A stretch of 64,000 bases of DNA from Dietzia natronolimnaea (GCF_002289575.1 NZ_NTGA01000011.1:1-64000), one strand, 5' to 3'; positions 43,558-53,951 are shown, counted from the first letter of the stretch. The notes: generated from the letters alone by a model not told the origin. A program made the numbers and translations.

Positions 43558-44064
43558 GTGCCCCCCAGGACCGCCCCGATCCCCGACCGCATCGACCAGG
43601 CCCGCGCCAACTGGGAACGCGAGGGATGGATCGACGCGGCCCAGGGGATGACCGTGGTGACATCGGTCATGCGCGCGCACCAGATCCTGCTGGCGAGGGT
43701 GGAGGAGACACTGCGCCCCTGGAACCTGTCGTTCCCCCGCTACGAACTCCTGCGCCTGCTGGCCTTCTCGAGGTCCGGCTCGCTCCCCATCACCAAGGCC
43801 TCCGAGCGACTGCAGGTGCACGTCACCAGCGTCACCAGCGCGATGAAGCGCCTCCTGGACGCCGGGCTGGTCGAGCGCCGACCACACCCGACCGACGGCC
43901 GGACCACCCTGGTGGAGATCACCGCCGAGGGCCGGCGTGTGGTCTCCGAGGCCACCGCGGCGCTCAACGCCGGGGTCTTCTCCGATCCCGGGATGGACCG
44001 GTCGGAACAGTCGGCGCTGATCGAGGCCATCTCGTCGCTCCGGCGGACCGCCGGCGACTTCTGA
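43558..44064 (+). CDS. MarR-family transcriptional regulator
   Basis: A 168-residue winged-helix dimer type. The recognition region is PITKASERLQVHVTSVTSAMKRLLDAG near residue 78 in family form, followed by the wing VERRPHPTDGRTTLVEIT with the conserved Asp-Gly-Arg. GTG 43558 has AGGAG six bases ahead. It is divergent from the shortened AtuA-family gene across a 219-base space with no other gene. It may control that gene or the acyl-CoA synthetase side (inference). A strong terminator follows. Confidence 0.88.
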   Translation: MPPRTAPIPDRIDQARANWEREGWIDAAQGMTVVTSVMRAHQILLARVEETLRPWNLSFPRYELLRLLAFSRSGSLPITKASERLQVHVTSVTSAMKRLLDAGLVERRPHPTDGRTTLVEITAEGRRVVSEATAALNAGVFSDPGMDRSEQSALIEAISSLRRTAGDF

Positions 44065-44089
44065 CCAGCGGGGCCCCGGAGTAACAACA

Positions 44090-44125
44090 CCGCGCCCGGC
44101 CCCCTCTCGGGTGGGGCCGGGCGCG
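44090..44125. terminator. Bidirectional terminator between MarR gene and MHS transporter
   Basis: Perfect 14-bp inverted repeat (44090-44103 with 44112-44... ending 44125 at 44112-44125, CCGCGCCCGGCCCC type) around a short loop, between the convergent stops at 44064 and 44181. Confidence 0.85.
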
Positions 44126-44180
44126 GCTGTCCGGGGAGGATCCGTGGTGCGGATCCTGGACCGAGCTCGTCAGACCTCGG

Positions 44181-45659
44181 TCACGGCATCTCGGTGGCGA
44201 CGAGCCGTGAGTCGTCCGGCTCGGCGTCGGCGTGGATGGCGTTCTTGCTCGACTCCGTCATGAGGAAGATGCAGACCATGGACATGACGGACAGCGCGGA
44301 GAGCATCAGGCCCACGCCGAAGGTGTTGCCGGCGCCGATCATCGCGGCGGCGGCCAGCGGCGGCAGTGCACCACCGAGGATGCCGGCGAGGTTGTAGCCC
44401 AGGCCGGCGCCGGTGTAACGGTAGCGGGCCTGGAACAGCTCCGGGAGCAGCGCGCCGGCCGGGCCGTAGGCGATACCGAAGATGACCAGCGTGACGAACA
44501 GGACCAGACCGAAGGCGACGGTCGACCCGGTGTCGAGGATCGGGAAGACGAACAGCGTCCACGGGATGGCGAGCCCGACCGAGGTGCCGATGACCTTCCT
44601 CCGGCCGATCTTGTCGGAGTACATCGCCGACAACGCGATGGCGGCGCCGAAGATCAGCGCGGCGATCATGCCCATGCCCAGGACGAACGGACGCGAGTGG
44701 CCCAGGGTGGCGGTGGCGTAGTTGGTGAGGAACGAGGTGCCCATGTAGAAGAGGGAGAACAGCGAGGTGAGCGCGCCACCGGCGATGAGGATCTCCTTCC
44801 ACTGGTACCGCAGCGCATCGGCGAACGGCAGCGTCTTGGGAGCGGTGACCCTGTTCGCGGCCCGGTCCGCCGCCTCGGTCGCCGCGGCCTCCCTGGCCTC
44901 TCGGGCCTGGGTCTGGCGGAAGACGGGGGTCTCCTCGACGGTGAGACGGATCCACAAACCAACCAGGACCAGAACGGCGGAGAGCAGGAACGGGATACGC
45001 CAGCCGTACTGCATGAACGGGCTGTCGAGATCCGCGCCGCCACCGGCGACGAGGGAGAACACGAGGAACGTGCCGGAGGAGAGGAAGAAGGCGAAGGCCA
45101 CGCCCAGCTGCGGCCACATGGCCATCATGCCGCGCTTACCCTCGGGAGCGTACTCGGCCGTGAGCAGGGTCGCCCCGGCCCATTCGCCGCCGACCGCGAA
45201 GCCCTGGAAGAACCTGCACACCACGAGGAGTGTCGGTGCCCAGATCCCGATGCCGCCCGAGAAGACGCCGAAGGCCCCGGTGCTGTACCCGGGCAGCAGA
45301 CCGATGAACACGGTCGCGACGCCCATGATGATGAGCGTCCACACGAGGGTGTTCTTGCGGCCGATCCGGTCACCGAAGTGGCCGAAGATCGCCGCACCGA
45401 CCGGCCGGGCGAAGAACGCCACGGCGAACGTCGCGAATGAGGACAGCGTCGCCGTCGCGGGGTTCTGGTCGGGGAAGAACAGCGCCGGGAAGACGAGCGC
45501 GGCGGCGGTGCCGTAGATGAAGAAGTCGTACCACTCGATGGTGGTACCGATCGAGGAGGCCGCGGCGACCTTCTTCAGTGAGGTCTTCTGCGTGACCTGC
45601 GGAAGAGTGGGGGACTGCGGTGCCGCGTCCCCCGGCGGGGTGGTTCCTGACTGCGTCAA
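44181..45659 (-). CDS. MHS-family MFS transporter (metabolite:H+ symporter)
   Basis: A 492-residue, twelve-helix transporter of the metabolite:H+ symporter branch (ShiA/ProP/KgtP-like). Landmarks are SIGTTIEWYDFFIYG near residue 36, FFARPVGAAIFGHFGDRIGRKNTL near residue 82 in part (loop 2-3 signature), FFQGFAVGGEWAGA and the loop 8-9 repeat YSDKIGRRKVIG. The most probable start is TTG 45659, since GGAG lies five bases ahead and the family N-terminus follows; codons upstream are open but unrelated. Substrate is likely an organic acid or betaine and cannot be named. Divergent from the CYP152 gene. Confidence 0.85.
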   Translation of the reverse strand: MTQSGTTPPGDAAPQSPTLPQVTQKTSLKKVAAASSIGTTIEWYDFFIYGTAAALVFPALFFPDQNPATATLSSFATFAVAFFARPVGAAIFGHFGDRIGRKNTLVWTLIIMGVATVFIGLLPGYSTGAFGVFSGGIGIWAPTLLVVCRFFQGFAVGGEWAGATLLTAEYAPEGKRGMMAMWPQLGVAFAFFLSSGTFLVFSLVAGGGADLDSPFMQYGWRIPFLLSAVLVLVGLWIRLTVEETPVFRQTQAREAREAAATEAADRAANRVTAPKTLPFADALRYQWKEILIAGGALTSLFSLFYMGTSFLTNYATATLGHSRPFVLGMGMIAALIFGAAIALSAMYSDKIGRRKVIGTSVGLAIPWTLFVFPILDTGSTVAFGLVLFVTLVIFGIAYGPAGALLPELFQARYRYTGAGLGYNLAGILGGALPPLAAAAMIGAGNTFGVGLMLSALSVMSMVCIFLMTESSKNAIHADAEPDDSRLVATEMP

Positions 45660-45900
45660 GACAACTCCAGTCGTGTCTGATTCGCCGGGTATCGGACCTC
45701 CGGCGAGAGGGGTGATCGCCGACGCTGTGGCGTCGATTGAGGCGAACAGTATGTGATGACCACCACACCCGGTACACCCGAAAGTATGTCGGTCGTGATC
45801 CGCCCCACACCCGGGGTCGTGGTGTCCGACCGGATGCCCCGGGGGCCAGCCGGCCCTAGGGTGTGCGCCGTACCGTGCCCCCGACTGACTGGAGACACCG
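45660..45900. other. Divergent control region of MHS transporter and CYP152 gene
   Basis: 241 bases without a gene. The heptamer AGTATGT occurs twice on the plus strand, at 45748-45754 and 45783-45789, 35 bases apart; on the minus strand these read ACATACT and could be -10 elements or binding sites for the transporter gene. A GGAG lies seven bases ahead of the CYP152 ATG. Confidence 0.4.
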
Positions 45901-47199
45901 ATGTCGTCCAACGATCACCGACGGCTCCGCGAACAGTCCCTCGACTTCCTCCGTTCCGGATACCTCTTCACCTCCCGCGTGCGGCAACGCGCGGGACTGC
46001 CCGCCGACTCGCAGACGCCGGTGCGCCTGCGCCTCATGGGTCGCAAGGCCGTACTGCTGCGCGGAGTGGAGGGTGTCCGCCACTTCTACGACTCCGACAA
46101 GGTCAAGCGCGAGGGTGCGATGCCCGCGTTCGTCCGGCTCCCGCTCTTCGGACCCGGCGCTGTCCACGGCCTGGACGGCGACGCCCACACCGTCCGGAAG
46201 AACGCGCTCGCCGACCTGGCCTACGACGACGACCGGGTGGCACACTTCGCCTCCCTCGTGGCGGAGGAACTCGAGCACATGCTCGACGAGTGGTCGCGCC
46301 ACGGATCGGGCACCGTCTACCACGACACGACCACCGCCTACGGCCGGGCGGCCTTCCGCTGGGCCGGGTTGCCGCTGCGCCCCGAGGAGTCGAACAGGCG
46401 CGCGCGTCAGATGAGCAGACTCCTCGACACCTTCGGCCGGATCTCGGGGAACCCCGTGGCGCAGGTGGAACGCCTCCGTCTCGACCGCTGGGCCACGTCC
46501 CTGGTGCGGAAGGTCCGGTCGGGGGCGATTTACCCCGACCCCGATTCGGTCCTGGCGGCGATGGCCGACCTCCGTGACGAGAACGGCCGCTTGGTCGACG
46601 ACCGCACCGCGGCGGTGGAGCTGCAGAATCTCACCCGCCCCACCGTGGCGGTCGCCCGATTCGCGGCGTTCGCCGCCGCGGCCCTGGCAGAGAACCCCGC
46701 GTGGCGGGACCGCATCCGCGAGGCGTCGGCGGACGCCGGCCGGCTCACCGAGGTCCCCGAGGCGGTCGCCTTCGCCCAGGAGGTGAGGCGGGTCTACCCG
46801 TTCGTCCCGATGCTGCCGGCGCTGGCCACGACGGACTTCGAGGTCCGCGGCTGCCCGGTACATGAGGGTCAGCGCGTCCTTCTCGACCTCCAGGGAACGG
46901 ACACGGATCCGAACCACTGGCGCGACGCAGGGACGTTCGACCCGGAACGGTTCCTCGGCGTCGATGACGCCGAACAACTGGAGGCGTTCATCCCACACGG
47001 GGGCGCCGGGGTGCGCTCCGGCCACCGGTGCCCCGGCGAGAAGATCGCGGTGACCGCCCTGTCCGCGACCGTCGCGGCGCTGTGCAGGCCGGGGGTGCGG
47101 ATCAGCGACGACACCGACGACCTGACGTTCCCGTGGACCACGATGCTCACCCGGCCGGCGACCGGGGTCAGGGTCCGGGTGCACCCGACCCCCGCGTGA
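45901..47199 (+). CDS. Cytochrome P450 of the CYP152 (fatty-acid peroxygenase) family
   Basis: A 432-residue heme enzyme that should use H2O2 directly to hydroxylate or decarboxylate fatty acids. Diagnostic CYP152 traits are LQNLTRPTVAVARF, with Arg246-Pro247 in helix I where other P450s have the acid-alcohol pair (the Arg binds the fatty-acid carboxylate), AQEVRRVYPFVPMLP near residue 292, and the heme loop HGGAGVRSGHRCPGE with Cys377. His89 in GAVHGLDG falls where OleT-type decarboxylases have His85 and BS-beta-type hydroxylases have Gln. No redox partner is needed or seen next to it. ATG 45901; convergent with the LuxR gene. Confidence 0.88.
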   Translation: MSSNDHRRLREQSLDFLRSGYLFTSRVRQRAGLPADSQTPVRLRLMGRKAVLLRGVEGVRHFYDSDKVKREGAMPAFVRLPLFGPGAVHGLDGDAHTVRKNALADLAYDDDRVAHFASLVAEELEHMLDEWSRHGSGTVYHDTTTAYGRAAFRWAGLPLRPEESNRRARQMSRLLDTFGRISGNPVAQVERLRLDRWATSLVRKVRSGAIYPDPDSVLAAMADLRDENGRLVDDRTAAVELQNLTRPTVAVARFAAFAAAALAENPAWRDRIREASADAGRLTEVPEAVAFAQEVRRVYPFVPMLPALATTDFEVRGCPVHEGQRVLLDLQGTDTDPNHWRDAGTFDPERFLGVDDAEQLEAFIPHGGAGVRSGHRCPGEKIAVTALSATVAALCRPGVRISDDTDDLTFPWTTMLTRPATGVRVRVHPTPA

Positions 47200-47221
47200 C
47201 GAGGGGGTCGGCCGTGTCAGA

Positions 47222-48085
47222 TCAGGGCAGGACGCCCAGGAGCCGGGCCCGGGCCACGGACTCCATCCGTGACCGTGTGCCCAGCTTGGTACCGATGTTG
47301 CGCAGGTAGGCCTTGATCGTCTCCGGTGACAGGGACAGTCGGGCGCCGACCTCGGCGTTGGAACACCCGAGAGCGACCTGTGCGAGGACATCGATCTCCC
47401 GGGGTGACAGGACCGTCGACGACGGGCCGGGGTCCCGTCCCGTCTCCGGAGCCCGGCCCACCCCCGCCAGCGCGGAACCCGCCGCCAGGAGCCTCTCGCG
47501 GAGATCAGGATCACCGAGCTCGGCGGCGATGGCCCGCAACTCACCGTGGAGGACACGCAGACGTTCCCTGTCGGACGATTCCAGCCCGAAGCTCTGCTCG
47601 GCCGCGGCGTGATCGGCCATCCGCAGCCGTCGGTCGACCTCGTCGTGGACCTTGAACTCCGAGGCCAGGTCCGCGGCGACGGTCGTGAACGTCCGGGTGA
47701 CCTGGTCGCCGAGCTGGGTCGCGACCCGAGCCGATCCGTAGAGGATCGTCCGCGCCACCCCCGAGACGATCACGGGGACCGAGATGATCGCCCGCAGGCC
47801 TTCGCGGTCCACCGCGTCGGCGTAGTCGCGGGTGATTCTCGAGCACTCCTCGTAGTCGCGCACCGTCGCCGGTCGTTTCGAGGCCATCACGTGACCACCG
47901 AGCCCACGGCCCCTGGCCACGGCCAGCCCCTGCATGGAGTCGGTGCGGACCCCGATGAAGTGGTTCAGTCTGGCGGTCTCACCGGTGACGTCGCCGGCGA
48001 AGACGACGGGCATACCGGAATCACGGCGGGCTCGGCGCAGGGCTCCCAGTACAGCGTCTGAATCTTTGGGTCGGAGGGTGGACAT
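47222..48085 (-). CDS. GAF-domain LuxR-type transcriptional regulator
   Basis: A 287-residue regulator. The N-terminal half (about 1-150) has a GAF-like pattern (MQGLAVARGRGLGGHVMASKRPATVRDYEEC in part, then ISVPVIVSGVARTILYGS). The C-terminal LuxR helix-turn-helix is at about 225-287 (LSPREIDVLAQVALGCSNAEVGARLSLSPETIKAYLRNIGTKLG in part). ATG 48085 has GGGAGA ahead. It is the last gene of the valine-degradation run, 25 bases after mmsB, and probably senses a pathway metabolite (inference). Actinobacterial catabolic clusters often carry this kind of GAF-LuxR protein. Confidence 0.85.
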   Translation of the reverse strand: MSTLRPKDSDAVLGALRRARRDSGMPVVFAGDVTGETARLNHFIGVRTDSMQGLAVARGRGLGGHVMASKRPATVRDYEECSRITRDYADAVDREGLRAIISVPVIVSGVARTILYGSARVATQLGDQVTRTFTTVAADLASEFKVHDEVDRRLRMADHAAAEQSFGLESSDRERLRVLHGELRAIAAELGDPDLRERLLAAGSALAGVGRAPETGRDPGPSSTVLSPREIDVLAQVALGCSNAEVGARLSLSPETIKAYLRNIGTKLGTRSRMESVARARLLGVLP

Positions 48086-48110
48086 GGTGTTCTCCCGAGA
48101 GTGGAGGTGT

Positions 48111-49007
48111 TCAGCTCCGCGAGGACTCGCGGATACTGGAGATGATGGCGCTGAAGTCCTTGCCACCGTTGTCCTGCGCGAACTCGTCGTACAGGGCCGC
48201 CGCTGCCGCGCCGAGCGGAGCGACCGTACCAGTGCTCTCCAGGGCCGCGAGCGCCAGCCCGAGATCTTTGTTCATGAGAGCCGTCGCGAAGCCGGGCGTG
48301 AAATCGTTGTTGGCGGGCGAGGTGGGAACGGGACCGGGGACGGGGCAGTTGGTGTGCAGCGCCCAGCTGTTGCCGGTGGCACCGGTGACCACGTCGAACA
48401 GGGCCTGGTGATCGAGACCCAGTCCCTCCGCGAGCACGAACGCCTCGGCGATCGCGATCTGGTGCACGGCGAGCACCATGTTGTTGCAGACCTTGGCGGC
48501 CTGGCCGGCCCCTGCTCCGCCGCAGTGGATGACCTTGCCCGCCATCGGCTCGAGCACCGGCTGCGCGGCCGCGAAGGCCTCGTCCTCCCCGCCGACCATG
48601 AACGCCAGGGTTCCGGCGGTCGCGCCCTTCACGCCGCCCGAGACGGGGGCGTCGACCTGGAGCATCCCGGCGTCCACGGCCTTGGCGTGGACCGCACGCG
48701 CGTCGTCGACCGAGATGGTGGAGGAGTCGATGAACAGGGTCCCCTCCCCCGCCTCGCCCAGGACGTCGTCATAGGTCGAGGTCACGAGCGCACCGTTGGG
48801 CAGCATCGTGATCACCACACCGGCTCCCCGGACCGCCTCGGCCGGCGAGTCGCACACGGTGATCCCGGCGGTCCGGGCCGCGTCCTGTGCCGCGGCGACC
48901 GGGTCGAACCCCCTGACGACGAATCCGGCCCCGACCAGGTTGGCGGCCATGGGACCACCCATGTTGCCCAGCCCGAGGAAGGCCACAGTCTGCGATCGGT
49001 TGTCCAT
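48111..49007 (-). CDS. mmsB: 3-hydroxyisobutyrate dehydrogenase
   Basis: Oxidises 3-hydroxyisobutyrate to methylmalonate semialdehyde with NAD+ in valine breakdown. The 298 residues show the Rossmann motif FLGLGNMGGPMAANL near residue 10, the substrate loop DAPVSGGVKGATAGTL near residue 121, the catalytic Lys in GAGQAAKVCNNMVL near residue 172 and the C-terminal MNKDLGLAL. Three bases separate it from the fadE9-like stop. Order mmsA-fadE9-mmsB matches M. tuberculosis Rv0753c-Rv0751c. Confidence 0.95.
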   Translation of the reverse strand: MDNRSQTVAFLGLGNMGGPMAANLVGAGFVVRGFDPVAAAQDAARTAGITVCDSPAEAVRGAGVVITMLPNGALVTSTYDDVLGEAGEGTLFIDSSTISVDDARAVHAKAVDAGMLQVDAPVSGGVKGATAGTLAFMVGGEDEAFAAAQPVLEPMAGKVIHCGGAGAGQAAKVCNNMVLAVHQIAIAEAFVLAEGLGLDHQALFDVVTGATGNSWALHTNCPVPGPVPTSPANNDFTPGFATALMNKDLGLALAALESTGTVAPLGAAAAALYDEFAQDNGGKDFSAIISSIRESSRS

Positions 49008-49010
49008 GTC

Positions 49011-50186
49011 CTACGCTCCCAGTCCGCGCGCGGCGACGGCCCGGCCGACGACGACGCGCATGATCTCGTTCGTCCCCTCCAGGATGCGGTGCACCCGGAG
49101 ATCTCGCACGATCTTCTCGATTCCGTACTCGGCGAGGTATCCGTACCCGCCGAAGAGCTGCAACGCCCGGTCCGCGACGTCGAAGCAGTGGTCGGTGACG
49201 AAGAGCTTCGCCATCGCGCACTTCTCCACGTGGTCCGGCTCCTTGGCGTCCAGAGCCGCGGCGGCCCGCCACAGCATGAGCCGGCTGGCCTCCAGCTCCG
49301 TCGCCATCTCGGCGAGGGTGAAGCGGATCGTCGGCTCGTCGATCAACGCACCGCCGAAGGCCTCCCGGTCCCGCACGTGGGCGACGGCCCGCGAGTACGC
49401 GTCCTGGGCCCCACCCAGAGAACAGGCGGCGATGTTGATGCGCCCACCGTTGAGGCCCCGCATCGCGATGGTGAACCCGAGACCCTCGCCGCCGGTCTCG
49501 GCGCCCCCGATGAGGTTCGCGGCAGGGACCCGGACGCCCTCCATGATCACCTGCGCGGTGGGCTGGGCGTTCCACCCCATCTTCTGCTCGTCCGGGCCGA
49601 AGCTCAGCCCCTCGGAGTCCGCCGGGACCAGGAAGGCCGAGATGCCCTTGGGGCCGGCCTCCCCGGTGCGGGCCATGACGATGTAGACGTCCGACTGCCC
49701 CCCACCGGAGATGAACTGCTTGGTGCCGGTGAGGACGTACTCCGCGGACTCACCCTCGCCCTCCTTGACCGCCTTGGTCCGCAGGGCCGCCGCGTCCGAA
49801 CCGGCACCGGGCTCGGTGAGGCAGTAGCTGGCGAACAGCTCCAGCGACGCCATCCTCGGGATCCACTCGCGACGCTGCTCCTCGGTGCCGAACTCGTCGA
49901 CCATCCACACGCACATGTTGTGGATGGACAGGTACGCGGCCACCGACGGGCATCCCCGGGCGAGCTGCTCGAAGATCCGGACACCGTCGAGGCGACGCAT
50001 CCCGCTGCCCCCGACGTCCTCCGAGACGTAGATGGCGCCCATCCCCATCTCGGCCGCCTCGCGGAGGACGTCTTTCGGGAAATGATGGCTCGCGTCCCAC
50101 TCCTGCGCCATGGGCGCGATCCGCTTGGCCGCGAAGTCGCGGGCGGTGTCGACGATGACCTTGTCGTCGTCATCCAGGGTGAACAT
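49011..50186 (-). CDS. fadE9: Isobutyryl-CoA dehydrogenase-type acyl-CoA dehydrogenase
   Basis: FAD enzyme of 391 residues predicted to turn isobutyryl-CoA into methacrylyl-CoA. Blocks are AAYLSIHNMCVWMVDEFGTEEQ near residue 84 in part (isobutyryl-type), SYCLTEPGAGSDAAAL near residue 120, REAFGGALIDEPTIRF and LFGGYGYLAEYGIEKIVRDLRVHRILEGTNEIMR in part near the C-terminus, where the catalytic Glu sits in EGTNE. ATG 50186 has AGAGGA six bases ahead. Lies 62 bases after mmsA in the valine pathway operon. Confidence 0.93.
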   Translation of the reverse strand: MFTLDDDDKVIVDTARDFAAKRIAPMAQEWDASHHFPKDVLREAAEMGMGAIYVSEDVGGSGMRRLDGVRIFEQLARGCPSVAAYLSIHNMCVWMVDEFGTEEQRREWIPRMASLELFASYCLTEPGAGSDAAALRTKAVKEGEGESAEYVLTGTKQFISGGGQSDVYIVMARTGEAGPKGISAFLVPADSEGLSFGPDEQKMGWNAQPTAQVIMEGVRVPAANLIGGAETGGEGLGFTIAMRGLNGGRINIAACSLGGAQDAYSRAVAHVRDREAFGGALIDEPTIRFTLAEMATELEASRLMLWRAAAALDAKEPDHVEKCAMAKLFVTDHCFDVADRALQLFGGYGYLAEYGIEKIVRDLRVHRILEGTNEIMRVVVGRAVAARGLGA

Positions 50187-50248
50187 GGGTGTTCCTCTCA
50201 TACGGTGCCCGGTTGTCGCGGTGCCCGGCTATCGCGCTGCGGGACCGG

Positions 50249-51775
<1,527 letters not shown>

Positions 51776-51830
51776 GGCCATCCCTTCGTCGTGAGGCCGC
51801 GGTCCGTCATGTCCGCGCGGCACTTCTCCC

Positions 51831-51844
51831 GTGATGGCCATCAC
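51831..51844. promoter_or_regulatory. 14-bp perfect palindrome upstream of mmsA
   Basis: GTGATGGCCATCAC reads the same on both strands, 56 bases ahead of the mmsA ATG. A TATAGG hexamer (minus strand, about 51845-51850) lies immediately upstream and could be the -10, which would put the palindrome over the transcription start, a repressor position. A second, imperfect inverted repeat (GTGAG-4-CTCAC, 51944-51957) lies on the side of the divergent synthetase gene. Confidence 0.55.
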
Positions 51845-52000
51845 CCTATACTTGCATCTCCTAGTAATCCAGGGGGCGGGCGCCCGGACACCCCCCGACC
51901 CTCCCCTTTCGGGTGTACCGCCGCCCTGGGGCGCGCCCATACTGTGAGCTGACTCACTTCCCGTGCCCGTTCTCAACCGTGCCCGCTGTCAGGAGACTTC

Positions 52001-53722
52001 ATGGCCCCGCTCGCCACCGACGCCACCACCCGATTCCGCGCCGCCCGCGACTTCCTGCAGGCCAACGCGGAGGACTACGAGGCCGCCCGGGCCGGCTTCG
52101 CGTGGCCGGAGCTCAACGAGTGGAACTGGGCACTCAACTGGTTCGACGTCGAGGCCGAGGGGAACACCGATCCCGCGTTGTGGATCGTCGAGGAGCACGA
52201 CGGCGGCGGTGCACCGACCGAGGCGAAGTACTCCTTCGACGAGATGCGGATCCGCTCGGACCGCACCGCCAACTGGCTGCGCGAGGCCGGGGTCGGGCCC
52301 GGCGACCGGATCCTGCTCATGCTGGCCAACCAGGTGGAGCTGTGGGACGTCATGCTCGCGGTGATCAAGCTCGGCGCCGTGGTCATCCCCGCCACCACCC
52401 TGCTCGCCGAGGGCGACCTGCGCGACCGCATCGCCCGCGGCGGAATCAAGCACGTGATCGCCCGCTCCGAGCTGGCCGAGCGCTTCGCCGCCATCTCCGG
52501 CGACTATCAGCGGTTCGCGGTGGGCGGCGCCCCCGACGGCTGGACCGACCTCGCCGGTGCGATGGACGCCTCCCCCGACTTCGAGCCCACCCACACCACC
52601 CACGCCGACGACACGCTGCTGCTCTACTTCACCTCCGGGACCACCAGCAAGCCCAAGCTCGTCGAGCACACCCACGCCTCGTACCCGGCGGGCCACCTGT
52701 CGACCATGTACTGGATCGGTCTCCAGCCGGGCGACGTCCACCTCAACGTGTCCTCGCCCGGATGGGCCAAGCACGCGTGGTCCAACGTGTTCACGCCGTG
52801 GATCGCCGGGTCGTGCGTGTTCATCTACAACTACTCCCGCTTCGACGCCACGGCGATGATGCGCGAGATGGACCGCTGCGGGGTGTCCAGCCTGTGCTGC
52901 CCGCCCACCGTGTGGCGGATGCTCATCCAGGCCGACCTGACGCAGCTGCAGGTGCCGCCCCGGCTGGCGGTGGGTGCCGGCGAGCCCTTGAACCCGGAGG
53001 TGATCGGGCGCGTCCGCGACGCGTGGGGGGTGACCATCCGCGACGGCTTCGGCCAGACCGAGACCACCGTGCAGATCGCCAACACCCCGGGCCAGCCCAT
53101 CAAGGACGGGTCCATGGGCCGCCCGTGCCCCGGATTCGACGTCGTCCTGGTCGACCCCGCCACCGGACAGGAGGTCCCGGGAGAGGGCGCCGAGGGCGAG
53201 ATCTGCCTGCGCCTGGACCCCCGCCCGCTCGGCCTGATGGTCGGATATCACGGAGACAAGGACCGGACCGACGCCGCGTACGCGGACGGTTTCTACCACA
53301 CCGGTGACGTCGGCTCGCGGGACTCCGAGGGCTACATCACCTACGTGGGCCGGACCGACGACGTGTTCAAGTCCTCCGACTACCGGATCTCGCCGTTCGA
53401 GCTGGAGTCCGTCCTGTTGGAGCACCCGGCGGTGGCCGAGGCGGCGGTCGTCCCGTCCCCGGATCCCGTGCGACTGAGCGTCCCCAAGGCGTTCGTGGTC
53501 CTGGCCGGCGGCTGGGAGCCGACCGAGGAGACCGCCCGCCAGATCTTCGACTACTCCCGCACCCACCTGGCCGGCTACAAGCGGGTGCGCCGTCTCCAGT
53601 TCACCGACCTGCCCAAGACCATCTCCGGCAAGATCCGCCGCGTCGAGCTGCGCAACGGCGAGAGCGAGAACGGCCCGTCGGTGGACTTCCCCGGCGAGTT
53701 CCGGGAGGAGTCGCTGCGCTGA
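52001..53722 (+). CDS. Acyl-CoA synthetase (medium-chain/ACSM-like, AMP-binding)
   Basis: A 573-residue acyl-adenylate-forming ligase. The N-terminus (ARDFLQANAEDYEAARAGFAWPELNEWNWALNWFD in part) is of the acetyl-/medium-chain acyl-CoA synthetase type, unlike the FadD at 40295. Motifs: YFTSGTTSKPKLVEHTH near residue 209, DGFGQTETT near residue 349, YHTGDVGSRD near residue 429, GRTDDVFKSSDYRISPFELE and the catalytic Lys in KTISGKIRRVEL. ATG 52001 has AGGAG five bases ahead. Divergent from the valine operon, so it could activate a branched short-chain acid such as isobutyrate (inference). Confidence 0.9.
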   Translation: MAPLATDATTRFRAARDFLQANAEDYEAARAGFAWPELNEWNWALNWFDVEAEGNTDPALWIVEEHDGGGAPTEAKYSFDEMRIRSDRTANWLREAGVGPGDRILLMLANQVELWDVMLAVIKLGAVVIPATTLLAEGDLRDRIARGGIKHVIARSELAERFAAISGDYQRFAVGGAPDGWTDLAGAMDASPDFEPTHTTHADDTLLLYFTSGTTSKPKLVEHTHASYPAGHLSTMYWIGLQPGDVHLNVSSPGWAKHAWSNVFTPWIAGSCVFIYNYSRFDATAMMREMDRCGVSSLCCPPTVWRMLIQADLTQLQVPPRLAVGAGEPLNPEVIGRVRDAWGVTIRDGFGQTETTVQIANTPGQPIKDGSMGRPCPGFDVVLVDPATGQEVPGEGAEGEICLRLDPRPLGLMVGYHGDKDRTDAAYADGFYHTGDVGSRDSEGYITYVGRTDDVFKSSDYRISPFELESVLLEHPAVAEAAVVPSPDPVRLSVPKAFVVLAGGWEPTEETARQIFDYSRTHLAGYKRVRRLQFTDLPKTISGKIRRVELRNGESENGPSVDFPGEFREESLR

Positions 53723-53762
53723 CGGCGGTTTCCCGGCCCGCGGGGGCGCGGCTGCGGCCCGT

Positions 53763-53818
53763 GCAGGCCGGGCCGTGTCGGCGCAGGTCGGGCCGTGTCG
53801 GCGCAGGCCGGGCCGTGG
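53763..53818. repeat. 20-bp tandem repeat, 2.8 copies
   Basis: Unit GCAGGCCGGGCCGTGTCGGC at 53763-53782, 53783-53802 (one C-to-T change) and 53803-53818 (partial). It lies in the 229-base space between the convergent synthetase and SDR genes, which otherwise holds no gene. It could form a large stem or act as a transcription barrier. Confidence 0.9.
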
Positions 53819-53951
53819 CCCGTGCTGGCACCTCGACGAGTGGTCGCGACTGCAGGAGAACCCGCCACCTGACCTGGGAAGACGTGAGCGGGTGTGACCT
53901 CTCGGCGCGGTGGGACGACCCCGGCGCGTCTCGAGCGGCTCCCGGTGACGC

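Noticed and set aside
44181-45911. A longer MHS transporter starting about 80 codons upstream
   Set aside because: The extra codons show no transporter features and overlap the CYP152 promoter and start. TTG 45659 with a GGAG fits better.
53763-53818. Possible CRISPR-like array
   Set aside because: The 20-base units abut with no spacers, and no cas genes are in the window.
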